Below are positions 52,226 through 61,812 of a DNA stretch of 64,000 nucleotides, piece after piece. Every line of letters starts with the position of its first letter. Within the stretch, counting starts at the first letter, position 1. The translations under genes and the position numbers were made by a program. Under the pieces are notes generated by a model. That model saw only the letters and a list, made by a program, of their open reading frames with translations, searched no databases and had not been told where the DNA came from. Source of the DNA: an uncultured Prevotellaceae bacterium (GTDB lineage: Bacteria > Bacteroidota > Bacteroidia > Bacteroidales > Bacteroidaceae). Where the stretch lies: NCBI GenBank assembly GCA_900316285.1, contig ONCG01000001.1, forward strand, positions 124,001 to 188,000, read 5' to 3'.

Positions 52226-54511
52226 ATGGACGACCCTGACATTGACATGAAGGAGCTGGAGCAACAGCAAGCCGACGAACGACTCGTCGACGAAGCTTTT
52301 CAGCGACTGCTCGACAGCTATCTGGCCTCTACCCATCGTAAGAAGACCGATCTTATCACCAAAGCTTTCAACTTCGCCCGACAAGCCCACAAGGGAGTGA
52401 AGCGATTGTCGGGAGAACCGTACATCATGCACCCCATCGCCGTCGCTCAGATTGCCAGCGAGGAGATGGGACTGGGTTCCACGAGCATCTGCTCGGCCCT
52501 GCTTCACGATGTCGTTGAAGACACCGACTACACGGTGGAGGACATCGAGAACATGTTCGGGCCGAAGATTGCGCAGATTGTCGACGGACTCACCAAGATC
52601 TCTGGCGGCATCTTCGGCGAGCAAGCATCGGCACAGGCCGAGAACTTCAAGAAGCTGCTGCTCACCATGAGCGACGACATACGCGTCATCCTCATCAAGA
52701 TCTGCGACCGTCTGCACAACATGCGAACGCTGGACTCGCAGCCTGCCAACAAGCAGTATAAGATTGCTGGCGAGACGCTCTACATCTACGCCCCACTCGC
52801 CAACCGTCTGGGCCTCAACAAGATTAAGTCGGAACTCGAGAACCTAAGCTTCCGCTTCGAGCATCCCGAGGAATACGAGAACATCAGCCGCAAGCTTACG
52901 CTCACAAAGGAGCAACGCCAGCAGCTCTTCGATGATTTCACCACCCCCATCCGCAGCGCCCTCGACGAAATGGGCATCGAGTACGAACTGAAGGCACGTG
53001 TGAAATCGCCCTACTCCATTTGGACGAAGATGCAGAACAAGCACGTGACGTTCGATGAAATCTACGACATCCTCGCCGTGCGCATCATCTTCACACCCAA
53101 CAAGCGAGAGAACGAAATCAACGAGTGCTTCCAGATCTACGTCGCCATCTCGAAAATCTACAAGTCACACCCCGACCGCCTGCGCGACTGGCTCAACCAC
53201 CCGAAGGCCAACGGCTATCAGGCCCTGCATGTCACGCTGATGTCGCACTCCGGCCGATGGATTGAGGTGCAGATACGCTCCGACCGAATGGATGAGGTGG
53301 CCGAGCAGGGTTTTGCCGCCCATTGGAAGTACAAGGAAGGCAACGAAGCCGATCAGGAAGCTAGCAAGAACGATGGAGAACTGAACGACTGGCTGGGCAC
53401 CATCAAGGAGATCCTCGACGACCCGCAGCCTGATGCCATGGATTTCCTCGACACCATCAAGCTCAACCTCTTCGCTTCGGAGATTTTCGTCTTCACCCCA
53501 AAGGGTGAAATCAAGACGATGCCGGCGGGCTGTACGGCACTCGATTTCGCCTTCCAGATTCACACCTTCCTTGGCAGCCATTGCATCGGTGCCAAGGTAA
53601 ACCACAAGCTTGTACCACTGAGCCACCGCCTGCAGAGTGGCGACCAGGTAGAGATTCTCACCTCGCAGTCGCAACATGTGCAGCCGTCGTGGCTCGAATT
53701 TGTTTCTACTGCCAAGGCCAAGGGAAAGATACAGGCCAGCCTGCGCCGTGCCGATCGTGAGACACAAAAGAAGGGCGAGCAGACACTGAAGGACTGGCTC
53801 GAGAAGAACAGTCTGGAGTACACCTCGTCGGTCGTCGACAAGTTGTGCGACCTGCACGAGATACAGAAGCACGACAATTTCTTCCTCGCCCTCGGCAAGA
53901 AGACAATCATCCTCGGCGACCGCGACCGCGACCAGTTGCTGGGCAAAAAGGAGTCGAAGAAAGGCTGGAAGAAATACGTGCCCTTCATCAAGTCGGAGAA
54001 GAAGGCCGAGAAGACCATCAAAGCCGAGCGCGGACTCCTCGAAGTGGGCAAGGACTTCAACAAGAAGATTCCCTGCTACCTCACCGAGGAAACCATCCAG
54101 ATGTACATCTTCCGAAACTGCTGTCATCCCATCCCCGGCGACGATATCCTGGGATTCATCGACAACAAGAACCATGTGGAGATACACAAGCGCGACTGCC
54201 CTGTGGCCTCACGCCTGAAGTCGAGTTTCGGCAACCGAATCCTCGATGCCAAATGGGAGATGCACCAGCAGCTGCTCTTCGATGCCACCATTGAGATACG
54301 CGGCATTGATCGCAAGGGCATGATTCACGACCTGGGCGATCTCATCAGTGGAAAGCTCGATATCAACATTCGCCGCCTCACCATTGCCAGCGACCAAGAC
54401 ATCTTCGACGGCACCATCGAAGTGCGCGTCCATGACCGCGCCGTTGTGGCAGCCATCATGGAGGAACTGAAGAAGATTAGCGGCATTCTGGAGGTTTCGC
54501 AGATCATGTAG
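52226..54511 (+). CDS. RelA/SpoT bifunctional (p)ppGpp synthetase/hydrolase
   Basis: 761 aa. The HD hydrolase domain is intact (YIMHPIAVAQIA, ALLHDVVEDTDYT with His94-Asp95). The synthetase domain has SIWTKMQNKHVTFDEIYDILAVR and HPKANGYQALHVTL. TGS domain (FVFTPKGEIKTMPAGCTALDFAF) and C-terminal ACT domain (IEIRGIDRKGMIHDLGDL) follow. It makes and removes the stringent-response alarmone. It has a strong AAGGAGG site about 11 bases before the ATG. Confidence 0.95.
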   Translation: MDDPDIDMKELEQQQADERLVDEAFQRLLDSYLASTHRKKTDLITKAFNFARQAHKGVKRLSGEPYIMHPIAVAQIASEEMGLGSTSICSALLHDVVEDTDYTVEDIENMFGPKIAQIVDGLTKISGGIFGEQASAQAENFKKLLLTMSDDIRVILIKICDRLHNMRTLDSQPANKQYKIAGETLYIYAPLANRLGLNKIKSELENLSFRFEHPEEYENISRKLTLTKEQRQQLFDDFTTPIRSALDEMGIEYELKARVKSPYSIWTKMQNKHVTFDEIYDILAVRIIFTPNKRENEINECFQIYVAISKIYKSHPDRLRDWLNHPKANGYQALHVTLMSHSGRWIEVQIRSDRMDEVAEQGFAAHWKYKEGNEADQEASKNDGELNDWLGTIKEILDDPQPDAMDFLDTIKLNLFASEIFVFTPKGEIKTMPAGCTALDFAFQIHTFLGSHCIGAKVNHKLVPLSHRLQSGDQVEILTSQSQHVQPSWLEFVSTAKAKGKIQASLRRADRETQKKGEQTLKDWLEKNSLEYTSSVVDKLCDLHEIQKHDNFFLALGKKTIILGDRDRDQLLGKKESKKGWKKYVPFIKSEKKAEKTIKAERGLLEVGKDFNKKIPCYLTEETIQMYIFRNCCHPIPGDDILGFIDNKNHVEIHKRDCPVASRLKSSFGNRILDAKWEMHQQLLFDATIEIRGIDRKGMIHDLGDLISGKLDINIRRLTIASDQDIFDGTIEVRVHDRAVVAAIMEELKKISGILEVSQIM

Positions 54512-54626
54512 CCCCCCATACGGCCCCCGAGGGGGCTTCAATACCCTTAACTCTCCGCTCGGCCCAACGGACAATTACAGCACAAAACCGGAGAAAGAAC
54601 TCTAAACCCTAAACTCTCAACTTACA

Positions 54627-55631
54627 ATGCATTTTCTTACCACCCTTCTCCTCCTAACCAGTCTGGCCAATGTGTCCCCCTCGGGGGACGAAAGGGGGAC
54701 TTTCGACAACCCTGACACCATCGTTGTAGCTCGCGATGGCACAGGGCAGTTTCGCACCGTCGGCGAAGCCATCGAGGTGTGCCGTGCCTTTATGGACTAT
54801 CATAAAGTGATATTCGTAAAACGGGGTGTCTACAAGGAGAAGCTCATCATCCCCACGCATCTGGAGAACATCGAGATTCTCGGCGAGGACGTCGAGCGCA
54901 CCATTATCACCTATGACGACCACGCCAACATTCTCTTTGAAAACTCTCAACTATCAACCATCAACTCTCCACTAAAGATGGGTACCTTCCGCACCTACAC
55001 GCTGAAAGTGGAGGGTTCTGACATCACCTTGCGCAACATCACCATCGAGAACAATGCGGCACGGCTCGGACAAGCTGTGGCGCTGCACATCGAAGGCGAC
55101 CGCGTGCGCGTCATCGGCTGTCGCCTGCTTGGACATCAGGACACCGTCTATACTGGCAAAGCAAGTTCGCGCGTCTGGTTCCAGGACTGCTACATCTGCG
55201 GCACCACCGACTTCATCTTCGGTCCTGCCACCGCTTGGTTTGAGCGTTGCCAGATTCACAGCTGCGCCGACAGCTACATCACCGCAGCCTCCACACCTCA
55301 GGATGTTCCCTATGGCTACGTGTTCAGCCACTGTCGCCTCACTGCCGACGAAGGGGTTACGAAGGTCTATCTGGGTCGTCCCTGGCGCCCCTATGCCTAC
55401 ACCTTATTTATATATTGCGAGCTTGGCAACCACATCCGGCCCGAGGGCTGGGAGAACTGGCGCAACCCAGAGAACGAGCGCACCGTCCGCTACTATGAAT
55501 ATGGCAACACAGGCCCCGGTGCCGCCATTAATGGTCGCGTCTCTTGGAGCCATCAGCTCACGAAGCGCGAGGCACAAGCCATCACTCCCGCCACCATCTT
55601 CCACAGCGAGACCAACTGGCTGCCGGAATAA
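54627..55631 (+). CDS. Pectinesterase (CE8)
   Basis: 334 aa, exported by a hydrophobic N-terminus. Right-handed beta-helix with the family motifs GTGQFRTVGEAIE, ARLGQAVALHIEGD, LLGHQDTVY (Asp171), CGTTDFIFGPATAWFE (Asp195) and YLGRPWRPYAYT with the catalytic Arg. De-esterifies homogalacturonan. Two short inserts look repeat-derived: NVSPSGDERG just after the signal peptide and NSQLSTINSPLK at about 106-117. It is isolated from other pectin genes. Confidence 0.92.
   Translation: MHFLTTLLLLTSLANVSPSGDERGTFDNPDTIVVARDGTGQFRTVGEAIEVCRAFMDYHKVIFVKRGVYKEKLIIPTHLENIEILGEDVERTIITYDDHANILFENSQLSTINSPLKMGTFRTYTLKVEGSDITLRNITIENNAARLGQAVALHIEGDRVRVIGCRLLGHQDTVYTGKASSRVWFQDCYICGTTDFIFGPATAWFERCQIHSCADSYITAASTPQDVPYGYVFSHCRLTADEGVTKVYLGRPWRPYAYTLFIYCELGNHIRPEGWENWRNPENERTVRYYEYGNTGPGAAINGRVSWSHQLTKREAQAITPATIFHSETNWLPE
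54943..54978. repeat. In-frame TCTCAACTATCAACC repeat in the pectinesterase gene
   Basis: CTCTCAACTATCAACCATCA followed by ACTCTCCACTAAAG, close to the insert in cdsA. Just upstream of the gene (54513-54620) is an intergenic family A copy in reverse orientation with CCCCCGAGGGGGC. Confidence 0.6.
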
Positions 55632-55637
55632 AATAGT

Positions 55638-55708
55638 GTAGGGACGCGGCGTGCCGCGTTATTGGATTTAGCTTTCTTCGCCAGTAACGCGGCACGCCGC
55701 GTCCCTAC
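55638..55708. repeat. Perfect 24-bp inverted repeat
   Basis: GTAGGGACGCGGCGTGCCGC plus GTTA at 55638-55661 is exactly complementary to 55685-55708; the spacer is 23 bases. A single arm of the same sequence lies at 25821-25845. Looks like a small palindromic mobile unit. Confidence 0.75.
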
Positions 55709-55729
55709 ATGATAGATTGAGGTTCAACA

Positions 55730-55772
55730 ATATGCCCAGATGCAAATCAGCATCTGGGCATATTATTTTAAT
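55730..55772. terminator. Bidirectional terminator between pectinesterase and merR
   Basis: Perfect 14-bp stem ATATGCCCAGATGC / GCATCTGGGCATAT with a 6-base loop, T-rich downstream. Placed between two converging genes. Confidence 0.8.
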
Positions 55773-55829
55773 GTGTCTTTGCCTCAGCAAAGGATAACAT
55801 TTTCAAATTGAGAACAATTAGGAAAGCCG

Positions 55830-56183
55830 TCAGACGATGGCGGCATCGAGATGGCGCTTCAAGTCCACCAACTGATCACGAAGCGAGATAAGCGTATCCA
55901 GTACGTCGTTGGAACGGTCGACACCTTCGCGGTTCTCTTTCAGGTACTTACGAGCGGCAGCGATTTTGAAGCCGCGCACCTTCACGAGATTATAGATGAG
56001 GCGTATCTGCTCGATGTCCTTGTCCACATACTGGCGCACACCGGTTGAACTCACAGTCTTCGGGTGCAAGTGGGGGAATTCCTTCTCCCAATAGCGCAAC
56101 ATGCTCTCACTCACTCCCATCATCTGTGCGACCTCTTTGATGCTGTAGTAGAGCTTCAGATTCTTGTTTCGATTCAGTGCCAT
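55830..56183 (-). CDS. MerR-family transcriptional regulator
   Basis: 117 aa. Winged helix-turn-helix YYSIKEVAQMMGVSESMLRYWEKEFP split as YYSIKEVAQMMGVS and ESMLRYWEKEF, then STGVRQYVDKDIEQIRLIY and a C-terminal helix for dimerisation. The effector domain is only a short coiled coil with no cysteines for metal sensing, so a metal-sensor role is unlikely. Divergent from alaS, with its own TATCTTTG promoter element. Confidence 0.9.
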   Translation of the reverse strand: MALNRNKNLKLYYSIKEVAQMMGVSESMLRYWEKEFPHLHPKTVSSTGVRQYVDKDIEQIRLIYNLVKVRGFKIAAARKYLKENREGVDRSNDVLDTLISLRDQLVDLKRHLDAAIV

Positions 56184-56223
56184 CTGATTTATTTACAATT
56201 TACGGATTTACATTTCTACGATG

Positions 56224-56231
56224 CAAAGATA
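56224..56231 (-). promoter_or_regulatory. Promoter -7 element of merR
   Basis: Minus strand TATCTTTG, 41 bases before the merR start. Confidence 0.6.
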
Positions 56232-56347
56232 CAAAAAAATGAAAAATGAAAGACGAAAGATGAAAGTTTTTTTGAAAAAACATGTGTCCTTTAACTTCTT
56301 TAACAGAAAAACACTCCACTCTAAACCATTAACTCTAAACTTTTTAT

Positions 56348-56355
56348 TACCTTTG
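56348..56355 (+). promoter_or_regulatory. Promoter -7 element of alaS
   Basis: TACCTTTG, 48 bases before the alaS start. Confidence 0.6.
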
Positions 56356-56402
56356 CACTCAAATTCTATAAATGGTAATTTCGTAAATCGTAAATATAAG
56401 TC

Positions 56403-59057
56403 ATGACAGCAAAAGAGATTCGTGAATCTTTCAAGAAGTTTTTCGAGCAGAAAGGCCATGTGATCGTGCCTTCGGCTCCGATGGTAATCAAGGACGATCC
56501 CACGCTGATGTTCACCAATGCCGGTATGAACCAGTGGAAGGACATCATATTAGGCACGCGCCAACCCGAGCCGCGCCGCCGTGCCGACACGCAGAAGTGC
56601 CTGCGCGTCTCAGGTAAGCACAACGACCTGGAAGAGGTAGGCCACGACACCTACCACCACACCATGTTCGAGATGTTGGGCAACTGGTCGTTTGGCGACT
56701 ATTTCAAAGAAGGTGCCATCGACATGGCATGGGAATATCTCGTCGACGTATTGAAGCTCAACCCCGAGGACCTGTACGTAACCGTCTTCGAGGGCGATCC
56801 CACGGAGGGACTCGAGCGCGACGACGAGGCCGCAGGCTACTGGTTGAAGCACGTTCCCGCTGATCACATCATTAACGGCAACAAGCACGATAACTTCTGG
56901 GAGATGGGCGACACAGGTCCCTGCGGTCCCTGCTCAGAGATTCATGTAGACTCGCGTCCCGCCGAGGAGAAGAAGAATGGCAAACCCGGTCGTGAGCTGG
57001 TGAACCAAGACGACCCGCAGGTCATTGAGATCTGGAACCTCGTGTTCATGCAGTATAACCGCAAGGCCGATGGCTCGCTGGAGAAGCTGGCGATGAACGT
57101 CATCGACACGGGTATGGGCTTCGAGCGCCTGGTGCGCATGCTGCAGGGCAAGCATTCCAATTACGATACCGATATCTTCCAGCCCATCATCAAGGAGGAA
57201 GAGCGACTCACGGGCCTGAAATACACCACCTATGAGGAGGAGGTCAGCCTGGGAACTCATACAAAGCAACAGGAAGACACGAACGTCGCCATGCGCGTCT
57301 GCGCCGACCACTTGCGTGCCGTGGCCTTCTCGATTGCCGATGGCCAGCTGCCGTCGAATGCCAAGGCCGGCTACGTCATCCGCCGCATCCTGCGGCGTGC
57401 CGTGCGCTATGCCTATACGTTCCTTGGCCAGCGCGAAGCATTCCTCTATAAGCTGCTGCCCGTGCTCGTTGAGGAGATGGGCGATGCCTTCCCCGAACTG
57501 AAGGCCCAGCAGCAGCTCATCGGCCGTGTCATGAAGGAAGAAGAAGATTCCTTCCTGCGCACCCTGGAGCGTGGTATCAACCTGCTCAACGGTGCCATGG
57601 ACGAGCTGAAGGCTCACCAGCAGACCGTCCTCGACGGTGCATCGGCCTTCCGTCTGTTCGATACCTACGGCTTCCCACTCGACCTGACGGAACTCATCTG
57701 CCGTGAGAACGGCCTGACGGTGAACGTCGACGAGTTCGATGCCGAGATGCAGAAGCAGAAGGAGCGCGCCCGCAATGCCGCTCAGGTGGAGAGCACCGAC
57801 TGGGTGGAGATTGCCGATGGCGAGCAGCAGTTCGTGGGCTACGACTACACCGAATACACCTGTCACATCCTTCGCTATCGCAAGGTGACGCAGAAGAAGA
57901 ACACGTTCTATGAACTCGTGCTCGACCAAACCCCGTTCTATGGAGAGATGGGCGGTGAGGTCGGTGACCGCGGAGTACTTGTCAGCGAATACGAAACCAT
58001 CGACGTCATCGACACCAAGCGTGAGAACAACCAGAGCGTACACATCGTGAAGGAGCTGCCGAAGAACCCCGAGGCAGAATTCATGGCATGTGTCGACGTT
58101 GAAGCCCGTCGTGCCATTGAGTCGAACCACACCTGCACACACCTGCTCGACGCTGCCCTGCGCGAGGTGCTGGGCACACATGTGGAGCAGCGCGGATCGC
58201 TCGTCACGGCTGACGGACTGCGCTTCGACTTCTCTCACTTCGAGAAGGTCACACCCGAGCAGCTGCGCGAGGTGGAACACATCGTCAACGAGAAGATTCG
58301 CGCCAACATCCCATTGGAGGAATTCCGCGACTGTCCCATCGACGAAGCCAAGGAGATGGGTGCCATCGCCCTGTTTGGCGAGAAGTATGGCGACAAGGTG
58401 CGCGTGGTGAAGTTCGGCGACTCCGTTGAGTTCTGCGGTGGCTGCCACGCCAAGGCAACAGGCCAGCTCGGCATGGTCCGCATCACGAGTGAGAGCAGCA
58501 TTGCTGCCGGCATTCGCCGCATCGAGGCCATCACGGGTAAGGAAGTGGAAGAAATGTGCGACATGATGCAGGACTTCATGACCGACCTGCGCATCCTTCT
58601 GAACAACGCCCCCGACCTGATGGCAACCGTTCGCAAGGCCATTGCCGAGAACAAGGAGCTGCAAGGACAGGTCGATGAGTTCCGCGCCATGAAGGCACAG
58701 GAGCTGAAGAAGAAACTGGTGGAAACAGCCAAGGAAGTGGATGGCGTGAAGGTCATCAAGGGCGTGATGCCTCTGGATGCCCAGAGCGTGAAGGACATCG
58801 TGTTCCAGCTGCGTAATCAGTTCCCCGAGAACCTGCTCGTGGCCATCGGCTGTGCCGAGAATGGCAAACCCACTCTCACTGTCTCGCTGAGCGACGACAT
58901 CGTTGCTGCCGGCAAGAATGCCGGACAGATTGTCCGCGAGGCTGCCAAGCTCATGCAGGGTGGCGGCGGCGGTCAGCCTCATTTCGCCACTGCTGGCGGC
59001 AAGAACCCCGACGGACTGGCAGCAGCCATCGACAAAGTTATTGAATTAGCATTCTAA
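56403..59057 (+). CDS. alaS: Alanyl-tRNA synthetase
   Basis: 884 aa, full length. Class II catalytic core with motif 1 around [17 protein letters not shown], motif 2 [16 protein letters not shown], motif 3 region [15 protein letters not shown]. The editing domain has the zinc ligands in [15 protein letters not shown] and [13 protein letters not shown]. The C-terminal C-Ala domain ends [16 protein letters not shown]. It charges tRNA-Ala and clears Ser/Gly errors. No insert of the repeat families is seen. Confidence 0.97.
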   Translation: MTAKEIRESFKKFFEQKGHVIVPSAPMVIKDDPTLMFTNAGMNQWKDIILGTRQPEPRRRADTQKCLRVSGKHNDLEEVGHDTYHHTMFEMLGNWSFGDYFKEGAIDMAWEYLVDVLKLNPEDLYVTVFEGDPTEGLERDDEAAGYWLKHVPADHIINGNKHDNFWEMGDTGPCGPCSEIHVDSRPAEEKKNGKPGRELVNQDDPQVIEIWNLVFMQYNRKADGSLEKLAMNVIDTGMGFERLVRMLQGKHSNYDTDIFQPIIKEEERLTGLKYTTYEEEVSLGTHTKQQEDTNVAMRVCADHLRAVAFSIADGQLPSNAKAGYVIRRILRRAVRYAYTFLGQREAFLYKLLPVLVEEMGDAFPELKAQQQLIGRVMKEEEDSFLRTLERGINLLNGAMDELKAHQQTVLDGASAFRLFDTYGFPLDLTELICRENGLTVNVDEFDAEMQKQKERARNAAQVESTDWVEIADGEQQFVGYDYTEYTCHILRYRKVTQKKNTFYELVLDQTPFYGEMGGEVGDRGVLVSEYETIDVIDTKRENNQSVHIVKELPKNPEAEFMACVDVEARRAIESNHTCTHLLDAALREVLGTHVEQRGSLVTADGLRFDFSHFEKVTPEQLREVEHIVNEKIRANIPLEEFRDCPIDEAKEMGAIALFGEKYGDKVRVVKFGDSVEFCGGCHAKATGQLGMVRITSESSIAAGIRRIEAITGKEVEEMCDMMQDFMTDLRILLNNAPDLMATVRKAIAENKELQGQVDEFRAMKAQELKKKLVETAKEVDGVKVIKGVMPLDAQSVKDIVFQLRNQFPENLLVAIGCAENGKPTLTVSLSDDIVAAGKNAGQIVREAAKLMQGGGGGQPHFATAGGKNPDGLAAAIDKVIELAF

Positions 59058-59082
59058 AATCAACATCAAATAACTGGGCAAT

Positions 59083-59382
59083 ATGGAAATCAACATCATC
59101 AATGGAGAAACAACTATCGTAGAACTGATAGGCCGTCTCGACACCGCTGCAACGCCCGAAGCAAAGGCAGCGCTTTACGACATCATTCATGCAAAAAACG
59201 ATGTCGTGATGGATTGTAAAGAACTCGAATACATCTCCAGTTCCGGACTTCGCATCCTGCTGGAAGCTCAGAAGTCGCTGAAGGCAGCTGGTGGTACGTT
59301 GAAGCTCATCAACCTTCAGGAAGCCGTACAAAACGTGCTCGACATGACGGGCTTCTCGCTCATCCTCGATCTCAACGCATAA
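59083..59382 (+). CDS. STAS-domain anti-sigma-factor antagonist
   Basis: 99 aa single STAS domain. VELIGRLDTAATPEAKAAL and the conserved phosphorylation loop DCKELEYISSSGLRILLEA (SSSG) are intact, then LINLQEAVQNVLDMTGF. Such proteins are phosphorylated by GHKL kinases to switch partner binding. It lies 25 bases after alaS. The nearest GHKL protein in the window is at 17423; a functional link is not implied. Confidence 0.87.
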   Translation: MEINIINGETTIVELIGRLDTAATPEAKAALYDIIHAKNDVVMDCKELEYISSSGLRILLEAQKSLKAAGGTLKLINLQEAVQNVLDMTGFSLILDLNA

Positions 59383-59423
59383 ATCAGACAGTAAGAGTAA
59401 AAAAGGTAAAAAAGCAGAAGAAC

Positions 59424-60713
59424 ATGAATAATTGTCTTGACAACATCAACGTAAAAGGTTTAGAGAAATGGATCTTATCCTTTTGCCTCTTTGCCTTTTT
59501 GCCCTTCCATGCCTCGGCCATCGACGTCAAGGGAAAGAAGAACAGTGCGGTGGTCGATGGTATCAGCTATCAGCTGAATGCCAAGAAGGAAACGGCCATC
59601 GTCGTGAAAAGCCCGGATATTTATTCCGGCGATATCGTCATCCCTGAGAAAATCGAAGTCGACAGCCTGACTTTCTATGTTGAAGAGATTGCTGCGAGTG
59701 CTTTCGAGAAAGCAACGGGCGTGACCTCGATATCTATTCCCAAAGGCATCAGCAAGATTGGTCCACGTGCCTTCTCGGGCTGTTCCAGTCTTACCGCCAT
59801 CGAATTGCCGAAAAGCATCGAGGAACTTCCCACGGAACTCTTCTCTGAGTGTTCAAGCCTCGTCGACGTGACGTTGCCGAAGAGCATTCGCAAGATGAGC
59901 AACGATGTGTTCAAAGGCTGCAAGTCGCTGGCAGAGATCGTCATCCCGGCCAGCATCACCTCGCTGCCTCACGGCACTTTCGAGGAATGCAGCAACCTGA
60001 AGGAGGTAGAACTGCCCACAGGCATGACATCGATTGCCAGCAACGCCTTCGAGAACTGCTCGAGCCTGGAACAGATTGTCATTCCCACGGGCGTGAAGAG
60101 CATCGGCTCGGAAGCCTTCATGGGATGCAGTAGCCTCCGCGAGTTCACGTTCCCCAGCAGCTTGTCGAAAATCAGCAACAGCGTGCTGAAGAACTGCTCG
60201 TCGCTCGAAGAGGTACACTTGCCGAACTCCGTCAGCGAGATTGCCAGCGAGGCATTCCGTTCCTGCTCGTCGCTCGACAGCCTCTATCTGCCCAATTCCG
60301 TGGTGAAGATTGGCTCCGGTGCGTTCCGCGACTGCAGCAACATGCGACACCTGACGCTGCCCAACGGCCTCGTCAGCATCTCGAGCGACTTGTTCCGAGG
60401 TTGCACAAACCTTGAGAACATCGCCTTCCCCAACGGACTGAAGCAGATTGGCAGCTCGGCCTTCGAGGGCTGCACGAGTCTGGCCAAGATCACCCTGCCT
60501 TCATCGCTGAAGGAGATCGACGGCTCGGCCTTCGACAAGTGCAACAATCTCATGACGGTGAACGTGCTGGGTGCCACTCCGCCGAAAATCAGCAGCAACT
60601 CGTTCAGCAAGACTACTTTCCGCGAGGCTGCCGTACACATCCGCAAGGGCACGCTCGGCAACTTCCAGATCAATAAGCAGTGGGCGAAATTCCTCGACCT
60701 CATTGAGAGATAG
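59424..60713 (+). CDS. BspA-like leucine-rich-repeat protein
   Basis: 429 aa. Signal peptide ending FHASA, a short beta region, then about 12 tandem LRR_5 repeats of 23 residues (pattern IGSSAFEGCTSLAKITLPSS), ending with a cap FRITK-like segment AAVHIRKGTLGNFQ. Exported, probably surface or periplasmic; BspA-type repeats in related species bind host proteins or other bacteria. No C-terminal sorting domain is seen. Start has an AAGAAC region. Confidence 0.88.
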   Translation: MNNCLDNINVKGLEKWILSFCLFAFLPFHASAIDVKGKKNSAVVDGISYQLNAKKETAIVVKSPDIYSGDIVIPEKIEVDSLTFYVEEIAASAFEKATGVTSISIPKGISKIGPRAFSGCSSLTAIELPKSIEELPTELFSECSSLVDVTLPKSIRKMSNDVFKGCKSLAEIVIPASITSLPHGTFEECSNLKEVELPTGMTSIASNAFENCSSLEQIVIPTGVKSIGSEAFMGCSSLREFTFPSSLSKISNSVLKNCSSLEEVHLPNSVSEIASEAFRSCSSLDSLYLPNSVVKIGSGAFRDCSNMRHLTLPNGLVSISSDLFRGCTNLENIAFPNGLKQIGSSAFEGCTSLAKITLPSSLKEIDGSAFDKCNNLMTVNVLGATPPKISSNSFSKTTFREAAVHIRKGTLGNFQINKQWAKFLDLIER

Positions 60714-60717
60714 CCTT

Positions 60718-60912
60718 TGACCTTTGAACGCGGCTCTGCCGCATTGAACGGCCGTAGGCCATTGAACCGCTGCGAAGCAGCATTGAACCTTGAGCGAAGC
60801 TCTTGAACCGCGGCTCTGCCGCATTGAACGGCCGTAGGCCTTTGAACCGCTGCGAAGCAGCATTGAACCGCGGCTCTGCCGCTTTGAACCGCGCCGCAGG
60901 CGCCTTGAATTC
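60718..60912. repeat. Triloop hairpin array 8 with TTGAAC linkers
   Basis: Nine modules, each TTGAAC(C) plus a palindrome with a 3-base loop: GCGGCTCTGCCGC (three times), GGCCGTAGGCC (twice), GCTGCGAAGCAGC (twice), GAGCGAAGCTC, GCGCCGCAGGCGC. Module length 18-21 bases. Stem sequences differ completely while linker and loop size stay fixed. Confidence 0.85.
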
Positions 60913-60934
60913 CCATTAAACAAAAAAGAAAACA

Positions 60935-61696
60935 ATGACTCATCATATCGTGAAAACCATCGTGCTGATGGCAGCCTTGTGGCTGACGGCAGGTCAGGTG
61001 CAGGCACAAAGTCAGCCTCAGGCCGAAGTAGAGGCCGATCTCGTCAGCAAATACCTCTGGCGTGGCATGGAGAAAGGAGGCATCAGCCTGCAGCCCATGG
61101 CAAAGGTGTCATGGCAGGGTGCCTACGTGAAAATGTTTGGAAGTGCGGGCTTCGACAAGAGCGATGAGGAGGAAATTGATCTCTCGCTGGGCTATGAGTT
61201 CCCGTTTGGCCTGAACATCGGTGTCACCGACTACTGGCAGACGGGCATTGAGCCTAACGACCTATACTTCGCCTACAACAAGGAGACCACGGCGCATCGG
61301 CTGGAGGGAAACATTGGCTACACCTGCCGCTATGGCAGCGTGCAGGCCTACTGCATGTTCTACGGCCACGATACGAAGATCGATGGCAGCCAGGCATACT
61401 CCACTTACATCGAGCTGACTGTTCCCTTCCGTCTCGGTGGACTCGACTGGACGGCGAAGGCGGGCTTCACACCTATGGAGAGTGCCGGCTGGACTGTTCC
61501 CGACTATGCCACTCTCTCCGAATCGCTTCACTACTTCTATGCCGATGGCCCAACCTGTGTCATGGCATCGGTGCGTGCAACGAAGAATCTGAAGTTGCGC
61601 GGAGTCACCCTTCCCATCTTCGCCGAGCTTCACACCAATCCTTACATGCAGACTGCCCACATCATGGGAGGCATAGGGGTCAAAGTAACAAAGTAA
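60935..61696 (+). CDS. Outer-membrane beta-barrel candidate (TorF-like)
   Basis: 253 aa. Signal peptide ending GQVQAQ. The mature part alternates short amphipathic strands (VEADLVSKYLWRGMEKGG, GYTCRYGSVQAYCMF, YIELTVPFRL, IFAELHTNPYM) and ends with a strand GGIGVKVTK, suggesting a barrel of 10-12 strands. The SKYLWRG start is like the TIGR02001/TorF putative porin group. Ligand unknown. Placed between two hairpin arrays. Confidence 0.7.
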   Translation: MTHHIVKTIVLMAALWLTAGQVQAQSQPQAEVEADLVSKYLWRGMEKGGISLQPMAKVSWQGAYVKMFGSAGFDKSDEEEIDLSLGYEFPFGLNIGVTDYWQTGIEPNDLYFAYNKETTAHRLEGNIGYTCRYGSVQAYCMFYGHDTKIDGSQAYSTYIELTVPFRLGGLDWTAKAGFTPMESAGWTVPDYATLSESLHYFYADGPTCVMASVRATKNLKLRGVTLPIFAELHTNPYMQTAHIMGGIGVKVTK

Positions 61697-61704
61697 CAAG
61701 GTAA

Positions 61705-61812
61705 CAAAGTAACGGCCGTAGGCCCACCTTGAACGCGACGCAGTCGCTTTGAACGCGGCTCTGCCGCTTTGAACGCTGCGAAGCAGCTCTTGAACCGCGG
61801 CTCTGCCGCCTA
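61705..61812. repeat. Triloop hairpin array 9
   Basis: TTGAAC-linked modules GCGACGCAGTCGC, GCGGCTCTGCCGC (twice), GCTGCGAAGCAGC, after a short AACAAAGTAACAAGG tandem. The array edge supplies the last codon and stop of the helicase gene on the minus strand. Confidence 0.8.

Noticed and set aside
56934-58982. 682-codon open frame opposite alaS
   Set aside because: A by-product of the strong codon bias of alaS; composition is unnatural and it lacks motifs.
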